A DNA stretch of 64,000 bases from Calliopum simillimum. Lineage: Eukaryota > Arthropoda > Insecta > Diptera > Lauxaniidae. The stretch covers positions 101,260,897-101,324,896 of the forward strand of contig OX638370.1 in NCBI GenBank assembly GCA_951812925.1, read 5' to 3'. Of this stretch, positions 12,180-23,475 are shown piece by piece. A program made the translations under genes and the position numbers. Position 1 is the stretch's first letter; each line of letters starts with the position of its first letter. The notes beneath the pieces were generated by a model that did not search any database, was not told where the DNA came from, and worked only from the letters and a program-made list of their open reading frames with translations.

Positions 12180-12640
12180 CATGAAGCGGACTATCCACAA
12201 GCTTTAATTGATAGTTTCCGGAGACACCTGAAGGTGTCCAAAGGACACTCAAAGAATTCGTAGAAAAAACAAAGAATATCTAGATGTAACAAAGGGAACA
12301 CATCTATGGCAGACTATTAATAAGTCTCAGTTGCTAGTTTTCTGAGACACTCAAAGAAGATCACCTGAAGAATTCATAGTAAAACAAAAAACAACTAGAT
12401 ACTACAGAAGGGAAAACATCTATGCCGAACTATAAACAAGTCTTAATAGATAGTTTTCGGCGACACTCGAAATTTTTCGAAAATCACCCTAAAGTACGTC
12501 AAAGCGACGAATATCTAAGGATAGTAGAGGGAAAATATAGATGGCGGATTAGCAAAAAGCGCCAATTGAAAGTTTCCTGGGCTTCACGACGACGAATATC
12601 AAGACATACTAGAGGGAAAACATAAACTGAAACTTAACTG
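12180..12640 (+). repeat. Degenerate tandem repeat, unit about 110-130 bp
   Basis: Four diverged units share GATAGTTTYCGG-type sequence, GACACTC, ACTAGA and GGGAAAACATCTATG. The ORF 12422-12625 falls inside the array and encodes nothing recognisable. Confidence 0.45.
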
Positions 12641-12681
12641 AATATTCCCAGGTACACACGAAAATATTTTGACACATTATA

Positions 12682-13605
12682 TGGGAGAAGGGGGAGGTTT
12701 CGACACCCTAACAAAAAAGTCCTTATATCTTGCAAATGCAATTGTGCATGTTATTTTGAATACACATAGACTATGCATGAATATGTGCGCTTCCTTTATA
12801 AATTACAAAAAAATCGATATGTTTGCTATTTTCGGAAATGTGACCAATAAACCAAAGTTAAAATAAATGACGAAACCTCCCACTTTTGGGGAGGCTTCGT
12901 CAGTCATATAAATTCTTAATTCCCTTGATTTTTTGAAACCTTCAACCTTTTGAATGTAGATGGAAAAAGACGAATTGTTTCCGGTGACACAATGGGAGGT
13001 CGAAAATCAGGGATGTCGTCATCAATCAGGGCCATATCCAACAAATCATTCAGGCCAGGAAGGTCAGAGTCTTGAACGAGTTCGAGACATGATTTAGGCT
13101 GATTCTATATCCATTTGTACATCGGCATTAGTACCGAACTCCATATCTTGTAAAAAAATCAGATTTATGGAAAATAATTGAATCATATGTATAAATTTCA
13201 GTTGTCGAACCCTCCCATTTACACTTGACGAATGCTCCCTTATCCACTTGTTTCCAAATTTCCAAAATTTTGCAGTTATCTTTTATTTATTTTGCAAACA
13301 TTAAATGTAGTATTAACAGTAATAATACATTTAAGTATCGGCTAAAAAAAAAACGGAAATTTTATGGTTTATTAACCGAGTATCACACAAAATGCAAAAG
13401 CAAATATTACATCAACTTGCTATAAAAATACAAAATCACGACTAACTACGCACCCTTGCCGAATTGCGCAGAAACATTTTTATGATAGCTGCGTACCATT
13501 AGGAGTAAGACTTTTTGGTTCAAACGCGGGAGTAAGTGCGAATAGAAATCGCAAAATTTGGCACTGATGAAGCCTCCCACGTGTCGAAACCTCCCCCTTC
13601 TACCC
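12682..13605. mobile_element. TA-flanked TIR element with internal subterminal repeats
   Basis: The left end TGGGAGAAGGGGGAGGTTTC and the right end (reverse complement GGGTAGAAGGGGGAGGTTTC) form TIRs flanked by TA. The terminal CGAAACCTCCC motif recurs inside at 12873-12905 and at 13567-13580. Total length is about 924 bp with no transposase. TA flanks and G-rich ends point to the Tc1/mariner/pogo superfamily; this is a non-autonomous element. Confidence 0.7.
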
Positions 13606-13607
13606 TA

Positions 13608-14856
13608 TTACAATTTCATACAGTGAGATGTTTAAAAAATAATTTTTCTTCGGAAAAGTTGTAAAAAATGAAAAAACAAAAACAAACGCACCATACCCTG
13701 GTTTAGAAAAGAGTGTTATTAAATGAGTGCCCGCCCACTTTTAAACGATTAAAAACTTTAACACGTTATATTTCGGAAGCTATACAAGTTATATTGATGA
13801 AATTTTAGGAGGTGTTAATAAAGGCGGGCTAAGATTTTTTTTAGAAATTTTCTGAAACTATATTTTGGCTATAAGTCCTGTTGTTCGAAAGTCATAATGA
13901 AATTACACAAGAAAAAATTTTTCTTTTTAACATTTAACCCATTTTCTTCTGTAAGTCTTTTGGACCGCGTTTTCCAGAACTTGTATAAAAATGGGTTAAA
14001 GGGTTCGAAAAATATTCTATGGAAAATTTTATAAAAGGTCATTAAGGATAAGACGACAAGTTTTGTTGATATTCTAGGTGGAGTTTTAAGATTTGATTTT
14101 ACTTATATCCAAAACTAAAGAACTCATGAAGGAATAAATTGCAGATTCGACTTAAGCGGCTCGAAATTTACATAAAAAGTTTAACAGTTCAAATTTTTAA
14201 AGTAAAGAATTTTTTTCCTTATTTATGAGCATTTCAGCGGTCAAAAAATAATGAGCAACAACATTATTCATGTGCAAGGATAAAGCCCAGACAAAAGCTC
14301 GTGTTTTATATACAATTTTAATTTTTTGTATATTTTTACACATATATTGTACATAGCAACTTAATGCATATAAATTTAAATAAAATTGCTTTATAAATAA
14401 CATTAAAATCTTGCTCTTTTCCCTTGTTGTTGCTTGTTTTTTTTTTCTTTTTTCATCGAAAGCATTAAAATCGATTTACGTAGCCATTCATTCAATCATT
14501 TAAAAGGTAAATATTTTTTCGAGTTTTAACTTCCTGCAGCAAACTCAACCCTTTTATTTTTTCTCAATGCCACCACTATTAAGTACCCCCACACCCCCTT
14601 AAGCTATGCTAGTGAGTAGCATGCAACAACAAACGCCTTCACTGCAACACGCCTACTTTAACAACAACAATGAAAAGTTATCGACTTCTGATGATGACGA
14701 TGATGTTGCTGTTGATGAGGTTCTCAATGCAGGAAGGCAGCACTACCACCACCACCACCAACCACAGTAACAACAAAAAAGCAAAAAGTTTATCGACTTT
14801 CCATAATGTGGCAATAAACTGCTTTAATGGTCATGATTACATGTGTATCTTGTATT
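13608..14856. other. Intergenic DNA with a dispersed repeat and triplet tract
   Basis: Sequence at 13890-14060 resembles 41733-41960: a CATAATGAAATTACACAAG-type block followed by AACCCATTTT and ATGGGTTAAAG. A GATGATGACGATGATG/ACCACCACC triplet tract lies at 14686-14770. No gene is supported. Confidence 0.45.
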
Positions 14857-15640
14857 AGGGTGGCTCTTTTTTGCAAGAATATTTCATTCAGTTTTACTTG
14901 ATAAATCACAATCCAGATGTCGAAAAGATCTTTTCGGCTTAGAAATCAGATGACGATACTAGGTGTACAAATATGAAACCGGTAATGACATCTAGCGGTC
15001 GATAGCCGTATATGTATGAGCTTCCGAACCGTACCAAATGTCTTAATTGTTCATTCTGTCATCTGTCAACAATATTCAGATCACAATTTGTCAAGTTTCA
15101 TACAACAACGCATTTTTTCCACTCGTAAAGATGTCGAATTTTGTGGCTGAAAACTCTCATTTGCGGGAAGCATTGATTTTCTGATTCCATTTAAAGAAAA
15201 ACGCTTTTGAATCGCATCGAATGCTTGTCGAAACTTACGGTTCGAAGACACCGAATTGCAAACATTATTGGACGAAGATGATGGTCAAACGCAACAACAG
15301 CTTGCTGAACAACTTAATGTGACACAACAAACCGTTTCCTTGCGTTTGAAGGCCATGGGAAAGATTTTAAAGGTCGGTAGAAGGGTGCCACATGAACTGA
15401 CCGACAGGCAGCAAGAAAACCGAAAAACTACTTGTGAATTGCTGCTCGCCAGGCAAAACAGAAAAGGTTTTCTCCATCAAATCATCACTGGCGATGAAAA
15501 GTGGATCGGTCACATACTTCGGAAACTTAAAATACTAAGAAAAATCTGCAGTAAAGAGGTTTTGTAGTGCCATGCTCAAATTAACAAGAAACGCGGCACT
15601 CTAAAGGCATCGAAATTCTACGATGGCACCCAAAAATCTG
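14857..15640 (+). pseudogene. Mariner transposase remnant, mauritiana-like
   Basis: The N-terminal half of a mariner transposase is recognisable from about 15131: a start like MSNFVAENSHLREALIF, then HLKKNAFESHRMLVETYGSK, a frameshift, and then LDEDDGQTQQQLAEQLNVTQ, the linker motif VPHELTDRQ and GDEKWI with the first catalytic Asp. It then breaks off, and the second and third catalytic Asp are missing. A candidate left terminal repeat begins TTAGGGTGGCTC near 14858. It is much more decayed than the rosa copies, so it is an older insertion. Confidence 0.85.
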
Positions 15641-16089
15641 AAAGATGTTATCACACAAGTAAGCTGCAGATTTTTTATAAAATACACCACTTTATACGGC
15701 TCAGAATGAGTCGTGCAATATCTCAAATTTTTTGTCCTGATTTAAAGTATTCTAAAAAATTAATATCAACCCATTATATTCCATTATATATATTCGTTCT
15801 GGGAAAAATCAATAAAGCACTTTTGATCTAATGAAGACAAAAAAAAACATGCTTTTTGATCATAACTGTTGTTTCATTACAAAATGGATAGAAAAATGGA
15901 TAGAAAAATGGATGGAAAATTGGGGCTTTAGAAATGAAAAACTAAGTATGTCCTTAGAAAAATTTTGGCATATAAATATTCGCATTCCTAAATCGATTTT
16001 TTTACGTTTTTCAATTACACGGTCAAAAAGGCGATATTTTACTCAAAAGCATGGCATTTAACGAAAAAAGTGTATAAAAAATCGATTTT
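15641..16089. other. Intergenic DNA with a 12-bp tandem repeat
   Basis: Three copies of a 12-mer close to AAAATGGATAGA lie at about 15881-15920. Otherwise it is AT-rich with no gene. Confidence 0.45.
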
Positions 16090-16374
16090 GGAATGCGAAT
16101 ATTATCTTGCTATACCCCAAAAAAAATTCATAATTTTTAAATACCGAAATTTTTGTAAGAAAATTGTCTTTATTTCTAAAGCCTCCTGGGGTATCCATTT
16201 TGAAACGAAGAAAAAGTTATGACCAAAAAACATTTTTTTTTACCCAAAATAGCAATTCAAAAGTGGTCCATTGGTTTTTCTCGGAGCGAAAAAAAAAAAA
16301 TATACAGATATCGTTTTTAAGAGCCCTTCTAACTTTTAAGTCGGTTTCGGGAGGATCTTTTTTTTTTTTTGCTT
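16090..16374 (+). repeat. Unclassified dispersed repeat, related to 8040-8395
   Basis: It has the same block order as the copy at 8040-8395, including AAAAAGTTATGACCAAAAAA and CCTTCTAACTTTTAAGTCGG. Family unknown. Confidence 0.55.
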
Positions 16375-17677
16375 TATACAAAATCGAGCCGGTCTAATGG
16401 AGAGTTGCTTAATTTTTCAAGCAAAAGGAGTTTCCCATTTTTCAGCGTAATCGGTTTTGCTTTTCTCAAAATTTATGACTGCGAAAGTTGTTAAATCTAT
16501 TCAGACTCATGTGTGCATGATTCATGTAAGTCATTTAAAAAAAAAAATCTTTGACTACAACTAGGTGAATCGGAAACATATAGTTAACTGTTTCTTTGTG
16601 TTTGCCTCAACATAATTGAGGAAGTCTTGAACTGAGACGACTAATATATCTCCAGAAAAAAAACTCAACACATTTAAAAACCAAGTTGGTCTTGTCTGAC
16701 CCATGCGCACGTCGTCGGAGGGTTAATGTTCAGAAAAAAATATTTTCAGACCAATGCCATATATCCAGGAAGTAGTGTAGTTCCCTTTTGACAGAGGCAC
16801 TGAATAGCCTAAATCTTGTTCATTGTACTATACATCCATTTGACTGACTCCTCCAATTCAATTTTACGTTTTTAAGCTTTATAAAATCAACCCTAATGTA
16901 AATGCATATGGATGATATATTTGTATATGTATACGTTTGTGTCTTCGTTCTTTTGTTATTGTGTGCGTGCAACAACTATTAACTTTGTAAAGTAAAATGT
17001 GTATTTTATGTGGATAGTAGTTTTTATGTGTTTGTGTTTTTTTTTTTTTTTTTTGTTATTGTTTTGTCTTTTCATTGTTATACTTATTTGTTTGTTGTGC
17101 GTTATTTGTTGCCAATTGAGCCATGAAATTTTACCTGGTGGCAAATTGGAACTACAGGGGCATAAAATATTGCAAAATGCTTTAAAAAATCAATGGCTTC
17201 TGCATGCATAAGTTTTGTTGCATACAGTGTTGCAGTAAATATTTACACTAAATGTTCATAAGTAAGAATGTATATGTGTTAAACGAATATGTGCATAACG
17301 AAAAGTAAGTAAAATATCAAACAAATAAGATAATATTTCTAGAGCGCATAACCTTTTACTGCTGTTAAAAAACACAGAAAGTATAGGACTTTTGATTTCA
17401 AAAACTTTTATGAAATTTTACTATTTTACATAGATAAAACTGAATTTAAAAAAAAAAATAAGAGAGAAATTACAATTATAATTCAAAACTACAACAGCAA
17501 CATTATATAAAAAGTCATTTAAAATCCTTTTTACAAACACAAATGCATATAATATATATAAAATACAAACAAAAAAGCAATGTATGTATGTATTTGTGTT
17601 TGTGCATAGACGCTGCTGTTAGATGCAGTCAAAAGCCTATTAACAATGGTTTGTAGAACTTTTATTATTGCTATTAC

Positions 17678-17711
<34 letters not shown>

Positions 17712-18929
17712 ATTGTTGTCATCGTTGTTGCAATTGCATTTAATCCTTTTCCATGTTCATGTTATCGATGTTTTATTTTAAATGCAGTTACATACGAAAT
17801 GCGAATATGTAGCAAGGAAATGGGTTGACAGCTGGAACTACCATTCCAAATGAAAATGTTTACAATCTACAACAATATTGGCAATCGCAGCAACAACCAC
17901 AGCAACAATTGTAGTAAAAAATGTTGTAAAGTTAAATGTATAGCATATGGAATACTTAATTTACTCTTTTTTGCGGGCGCAATAAACTTGCAACATTGTC
18001 GAACACTCGAAGGGAAATTGTGGTAACAGAAATAAATGTTAATCATACGTCATGTTGCCCCAAAATGGGAAAACAATTAAACGTAAAAAGCTGAATCTTT
18101 GCAGAAAAATTCAACATGCACTAATAAAGGGCATTTATAAATCATTTTTTAGAACTTTTGAAATGGTATACCTACGAAACGATGTTAGTTATATCAAGCT
18201 ACGTCTTCTAACTACAAAAAAGGAAAGTTGAGAATCTACTCCTTAAGTTTAGGTGAAAAAAATTTTGACATATTTGCGCAAATTAAAAATCCCAAAAATT
18301 TTTTTGGAAAAAATTAATGTGATTTTTCAGTAAGAGTTTGGAACGTAAGTAATTGGATATGAAGCAAAACACGCCAAGTGTATCTATCAGCTGAAAATTT
18401 TTTTGTCACCGATTTCGCTCAAATTTGGCAATATGGTAGTAACGGCGTGCAGGATTAAGAATACGGGAGGATTTGATCCTAGTACCATTTGTTGTTAAAA
18501 TACAGGGTGTTGAAGTTGGCGATTTTCACAAAAAGAGTGTATTTTCAAAATTTAATAGCTTACATAAAACTTTGTAAATTGATAACTGTAAGAAACTTAT
18601 CCATTTCATTTTAAATTGTTCTTTTTATGAAAAAATATTACATTTAAAAAAAAATTTTTTTCAATAAATTTTTTTAAATTTTTGTCATAATTATGTGTTA
18701 GAAAATGCATTGATAGATTTATTTGCAATGACTAAAAGTTCAATTAAAAATTAATTTTAAATTTAAAAATACTTTAAAATTTTTTTTAAAAAACACCTCC
18801 ATTAAAGTTTTTTTAAAAGTACCTACTGTAAATTAAAGCTAAATTCATAAGCTTTAAAATGATATATGACTTAAGATGGTATTCGGTCGCTACATGAGAG
18901 TTTTTGACTTTTTTTGGTCAAGAGGAAGG
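16375..18929. other. Intergenic DNA with poly-T and GTT microsatellite
   Basis: A poly-T tract lies at 17038-17054 and an uninterrupted then imperfect (TTG)n run at 17679-17730. Both create long Val- or Thr-rich pseudo-ORFs. No domain-bearing ORF was found. Confidence 0.45.
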
Positions 18930-19105
18930 CATCTTACAAAAAAAATTTACAAGGCATAAAATGCTTAGACTCATCCAAGAAATACGTGTGAATATTTTGG
19001 GAATTTTTTGGAAAGTTAAAAAACAAAAAAATTTTTTATTAATTTAAAAAAAAAATTTAAAAATTCCAAAAAAAAAATTTACACGTATTCCTTGGACGAT
19101 TCTAT
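18930..19105. repeat. Short palindrome related to the 11466-12043 fold-back
   Basis: Left AAGAAATACGTGTGAAT faces right TTTACACGTATTCCTTGG across an A/T-rich centre. The same inner block is seen in the 11466-12043 element. Confidence 0.5.
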
Positions 19106-19109
19106 TCCT

Positions 19110-19482
19110 TAGGTCGCAGTCAGAGTGCGTGCTTTGAGCAAAGTTGCGCTCAAAGCAACGCTATACCTTTAAAACAGTGATCAAAGTAAGTAAAAACTTT
19201 TCAATGCTAGAACTGCAGCGTTATGGCTCTATGGAAGTGATTTGCACCACCGCAAAGGCTTTGTTTAAATGTTTTTTTGTTTCTTTGGTTGTGATTCCAA
19301 TCGAACTAAAATAGGAAAGTGGAAGAAAAGCTCACAGGAATATGAAAGAATAGGTAAAATAGCGATCAATAGCTATTTTCGCAAAGTTTTATGCATTTGT
19401 TAAATTTTTATTTTATTTCACATTCAAATTCTTTTTCAGCACGCTTTGCTTTGAGCGAAACTTTGCACTCTGATCACGACTT
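19110..19482. mobile_element. Small TIR element (MITE)
   Basis: The left end GGTCGCAGTCAGAGTGC and the right end (reverse complement GTCGTGATCAGAGTGC) form TIRs of about 45 bp, flanked by TTA or TA. Subterminal GCTCAAAGCAACGC/GCGTGCTTTGAGC motifs are also inverted. It is about 370 bp with no coding region. A TTA duplication would suggest PIF/Harbinger and a TA duplication Tc1/mariner; I cannot decide. Confidence 0.6.
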
Positions 19483-19954
19483 AAGTAACCTTATGCTATA
19501 TCTGTGCCCAGTAGGTCAGCTTTGAGTCCCATCTGACACCCAAATATCTTACCACTTTTTTCGTAATAAACGTTTTCAAGAGTGAACTTATTGGAATTAG
19601 AAATATATGCTATTTGATAAGGATAAGCATCTCTGTTTTCGCAGTGGCTAGTTTAAAACCGTAGTCGTCCAACTTCGCCTGCACTCGTATCATCATTTGG
19701 TTTGGCTCCATTCTAGAGTTTTTTTTCTACAATTTTTCCTCAGATATTCAGGAATCTGAAAACGGTTTTCCAGAGTATTTATTTATTTAGTTCCATTTAC
19801 TGAGCTTCAATGCCCTTATAAATTACAATAATTATTATTTTATATAAAACAATCAAAAATATAAACATTAAAACAGATGATCGAGACAAAAAAATTATAA
19901 GTTTTGTATAAAAACAGTTCACAAATAACAGCAAGGTAGCAGCCAGTTGCATCT

Positions 19955-20498
19955 GAAAGTAGTGGTTACAAAAAAAATAAGGTGGTTCAAATAGTACCGT
20001 AACAAAGCATTATTCGAATATGTAGTTTGAGAGATACTCGCAAGAGTTTCCCTAAAATCGCTCTTCCAAACTCTTTGCCCAGGAACTAGAGCAGGGAATG
20101 GTGCTCGCGAACCACCCCAGCGCTAGAAGGACGCTATACAATGCAACCACTATCTCGACGAAAAGCTCTGGAAGGAGCGTTATTGCCACAGCGTTAGATA
20201 AAACGCTTTGTGGAAGCTGGTATGATGAAAGTAGTGGTTACAAGAAAAGAAAGTGGTTCAAATAGTACCGTAACAAAGCATTATTGGAATATGCAATTTG
20301 AGAGATACTCGCAAGAGTTTCCTTAAATTGCTTTTCCAAACTCTTTGCCCAGCAACTAGAGCAGAGAATGGTGCTCGCGAACCACCCTAGCGCTAGAGGG
20401 ACGCTATGCATTGCAACCACTTTCTCGACGAAAAGCACTGGAAGGAGCGCTATGGCCACAGCGTTAGATAAAACGCTTTGTAGAAGCTGGTATGATGA
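19955..20498 (-). repeat. 272-bp tandem duplication in the CR1 3' UTR
   Basis: Two head-to-tail units start with GAAAGTAGTGGTTACA at 19955 and 20227 and end with GCTTTGTRGAAGCTGGTATG. They match at about 93-95% by eye. The ORF 20238-20459 inside one unit is not conserved as coding in the other. Confidence 0.85.
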
Positions 20499-20583
20499 AT
20501 TGCCATCTAAATGAAATTAGTGGATGATGTAACGATACATGTCATAATGATCGTTGTATTTCTTGTAGGCTGTAGCAGCAACC

Positions 20584-23469
20584 TTATCGAATGATGTTTT
20601 CCAAGAAATCTAGAATTTTTCTATTAATTTGATGAAAGGATTCATTGAGATTGATTACATTATAAACCATATTAAAGTCACTACAAGAGCGTCGAAGTGG
20701 CTCTTGAAGCATGTAGTTAGTTCTGTGATGACTTAGGTAAAAAAATTCAAAATGCCTAGTTGGGCGATGAGGTACATTGAAATAAACATTACTCAATAGG
20801 AATTCACTATAAATATTGCCATTTATTAGTTTTAAGATAAAACAAGCATTAAGCATTGTTCTGCGGTTTTCTAAAGTGGGCAGGTCAATCAGTTTGAGTC
20901 GATGAACGTAAGGCGGTAAGTTGATGCTAGGATTCCAACGTAGGTTTCGTAAGGCAAAGATAAGAAACTGTTTTTGTACCGACTCAATACATTTTATATT
21001 GCATTCATATTGAGGACTCCAAACAACGGAGCCATACTCCAAAATCGGTCGTACGAGGGATGTGAATAGTAATTTTGTTATATAAGGATCGGAAAATTCT
21101 TTAGACCACCGTTTTATGAAGCCGAGAACACTGTTGGCTTTATTTACTATTTTAGAAATGTGCAAATTAAAGCTCAGTTTGGGATCCATTATTACGCCCA
21201 AGTCTTCAAAAGATTCAAGACACTCAAGAATACAGTTGCCAATTTTGTAGTTATAAGAAATTGGAGGCCTGCGTGAAAATGTCATGAAATTGCATTTTTT
21301 TAAGTTTAAGGTCATGCGATTAGTTATACACCAGGCAGTAAAATTATCAAGATCGAGTTGAAGGTTAGAATGGTCTAATGCGTTTTTGACAGGCTTAAAA
21401 ATTTTTACATCATCAGCATACATTAACACATTACTGTTATTTATGACAGATGGCATATCGTTCATAAAAATAATGAATAATAATGGTCCAATGTGGCTGC
21501 CTTGGGGAACTCCTGACGGAACGGGATATTCATTTGATCGTTTACCTTTAAATATAACACTCTGAGTTCTGTTACTTAAATAGGACCTAATCCATTTTAG
21601 CAGTGGGTTTGGAAACCCAATCAGAGAGAGTTTTAATAGCAACAAATCATGATTAACAACATCAAAAGCTTTGCTGAAATCCGTGTATATAACATCAGTT
21701 TGATAGCCCTTTTCAAATTGTTTAATTGTGCAAGTAGAGAACTCCAACAAATTTGTAACAGTTGATCTACCTTGCAAAAAACCATGCTGGTGAGAAGAAA
21801 TATATGGATTGACACTATGAGCAATTTGCAAAGTTAAAATGTGCTCGAAAAGCTTAGGTAATGCACTTAATTTAGCGATACCCCTATAATTCGATATAAG
21901 AGATCTACTACCAGATTTATGCAAGGGAATTATAAACGAAGGTTTCCACACTTCAGGAAAAATACCAAGAGTTATAGATTTTTTAAATAGTACCGTTATT
22001 GGAAAAACAAGAGCTTCGCAACAATTTTTAAGAATGCAAGATGGAATACCATCGGGTCCCGCAGCAAATGATGTTTTAATATTTCTTAATTTGCTAAGGA
22101 TATTGTCTTCATCAATGTGAGGCATTTGTACTACTCCTGAAGGTATTTGAAAAGGATAATCATTGCGATTATAGGAGGTACATGAGTACGTAGATTGAAA
22201 AAATTTAGCAAAGAGATTGCAAATCGTGATTTCATCATCTGATTCTACTTCATCATATTTCATTGCAGTTGGAAATGCATTGATCTTTCGTTTTAAGTTA
22301 ATGAAGCTCCAAAACGACTTGGCGTTGGATTTCAAATTCAGTTTTACCTTATGAAGGTATGATTTATACGCCATATTGCACAAAGTTTGATATTTGTACC
22401 GGATACTAGTATATGAAGAGTAGTCTGATGATTTTGACGACAATTTAAACTTTTTGTAAAGTTTAGATTTTAAGTTTCTTAATTTACGTATTTCATTTGT
22501 AAACCAGATTGGACCAGAAGCAGCGGATTTGATATATTTTGGTACAGACTGTTCAAAACACTCAACAACAGTATGATTAAAGGCTAAGACTGCCTCATTG
22601 AGATTGTTATGCCCAATAAAATCATTATCGAGAAGGAGAACAGATTTCCAATTGATTCTAGATAAATTTTCATTCAATAAAACATAATTTGTTTTTTTGA
22701 AGTTAAAGGATTTGTCAGTTGTGAAGTTACTTTTAATTCGACATGCCAATTGCACTTCGAATGATATCTCAAGAGAAGGATGGTAGGAGTCTTCAGGCAT
22801 CGCAAGAGGGTCGCAGCGAGAGATATTGATTATGTCACTATCATCAAAATAAAGCAGATCTAAAATTCGAGATTTTACATTCAATACGTGATTTATTTGA
22901 AAGAGCCCTAAGGCAGAAATTGAATTTAGAAATTCTGTTTCAAATTGGTTACCTCCTGAAGGAAAAAGCTTAATAGGGTCTAGAGTATCAGCACTCCAAG
23001 AGATATTTGGTATATTAAAATCTCCAGTAATCAATAAATGATCGCCATTATTAAGTTTTGAACTAATAAGTTTTATAGCATTATGATGTCTAGTATAAAC
23101 TTCATAACTAGAGTGAGGAGGAACATATGAACAAGTAATATACAAACTTAAGAGCTGGAATTTTAAAAATACGCAGCAAAATTCGATATCTAAGGCTTCC
23201 TGCAATATAATTTCTTGGGAGAATAGGTTTGAAGATACAGCAATTAAAACGCCACCACCATTGGAGAGATTATCAGGAATATCATTTCTATCTTTACGGT
23301 ATAAAACAAAATTACTATCAAAAACTTCAGTATTTAAAGTATTGGGTTTTAGCCAAGTTTCAGTTAAACAAATGACGTTGTATTCAAGTCCACTACTTTT
23401 AATGAAGATATTATTAAGTTTAGTGTTTAAGCCTCTAACGTTTTGATAGAGTATGTTAAACCCAATTAG
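20584..23469 (-). CDS. CR1-like ORF2: endonuclease and reverse transcriptase
   Basis: ORF2 of a non-LTR retrotransposon, about 961 codons. It nicks target DNA and copies the element RNA by target-primed reverse transcription. From the first codon: apurinic-type endonuclease with YQNVRGLNTK (about 8-17), CLTETWL, GDFNIP (about 146) and EDSYHP (about 228). Reverse transcriptase follows with AAGPDGIPS (about 470), TDFSKAFDVVNH (about 597), SGVPQGSHIGP (about 653) and the catalytic YADD (about 683). A CR1/jockey-type C-terminal region ends the protein. The frame is fully open, but there is no ATG before or within the endonuclease start; the first ATG lies well inside the domain. I therefore start it at the predicted -1 frameshift site that joins it to ORF1. 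Length and motifs suggest a functional enzyme. Confidence 0.9.
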   Translation of the reverse strand, partial: LIGFNILYQNVRGLNTKLNNIFIKSSGLEYNVICLTETWLKPNTLNTEVFDSNFVLYRKDRNDIPDNLSNGGGVLIAVSSNLFSQEIILQEALDIEFCCVFLKFQLLSLYITCSYVPPHSSYEVYTRHHNAIKLISSKLNNGDHLLITGDFNIPNISWSADTLDPIKLFPSGGNQFETEFLNSISALGLFQINHVLNVKSRILDLLYFDDSDIINISRCDPLAMPEDSYHPSLEISFEVQLACRIKSNFTTDKSFNFKKTNYVLLNENLSRINWKSVLLLDNDFIGHNNLNEAVLAFNHTVVECFEQSVPKYIKSAASGPIWFTNEIRKLRNLKSKLYKKFKLSSKSSDYSSYTSIRYKYQTLCNMAYKSYLHKVKLNLKSNAKSFWSFINLKRKINAFPTAMKYDEVESDDEITICNLFAKFFQSTYSCTSYNRNDYPFQIPSGVVQMPHIDEDNILSKLRNIKTSFAAGPDGIPSCILKNCCEALVFPITVLFKKSITLGIFPEVWKPSFIIPLHKSGSRSLISNYRGIAKLSALPKLFEHILTLQIAHSVNPYISSHQHGFLQGRSTVTNLLEFSTCTIKQFEKGYQTDVIYTDFSKAFDVVNHDLLLLKLSLIGFPNPLLKWIRSYLSNRTQSVIFKGKRSNEYPVPSGVPQGSHIGPLLFIIFMNDMPSVINNSNVLMYADDVKIFKPVKNALDHSNLQLDLDNFTAWCITNRMTLNLKKCNFMTFSRRPPISYNYKIGNCILECLESFEDLGVIMDPKLSFNLHISKIVNKANSVLGFIKRWSKEFSDPYITKLLFTSLVRPILEYGSVVWSPQYECNIKCIESVQKQFLIFALRNLRWNPSINLPPYVHRLKLIDLPTLENRRTMLNACFILKLINGNIYSEFLLSNVYFNVPHRPTRHFEFFYLSHHRTNYMLQEPLRRSCSDFNMVYNVINLNESFHQINRKILDFLENIIR

Positions 23470-23475
23470 TTTTTT
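23425..23475 (-). promoter_or_regulatory. Predicted -1 frameshift signal between CR1 ORF1 and ORF2
   Basis: Heptamer A AAA AAC occupies 23475-23469 in the exact ORF1 phase (codons AAA, AAC) and is followed at once by the ORF1 stop TAA. ORF2 continues in the -1 frame. After a 7-nt spacer, GTTTAA can pair with TTAAAC (6 bp) around an inner CTCTA/TAGAG stem (5 bp). This is the standard layout of a programmed -1 frameshift site. Its activity is inferred. Confidence 0.6.

Noticed and set aside
17531..17828. Thr-rich and Val-rich ORFs
   Set aside because: Translations of a (TTG)n microsatellite.
20238..20459. ORF in the CR1 3' UTR
   Set aside because: It lies in a tandemly duplicated unit and is not kept open in the sister unit.
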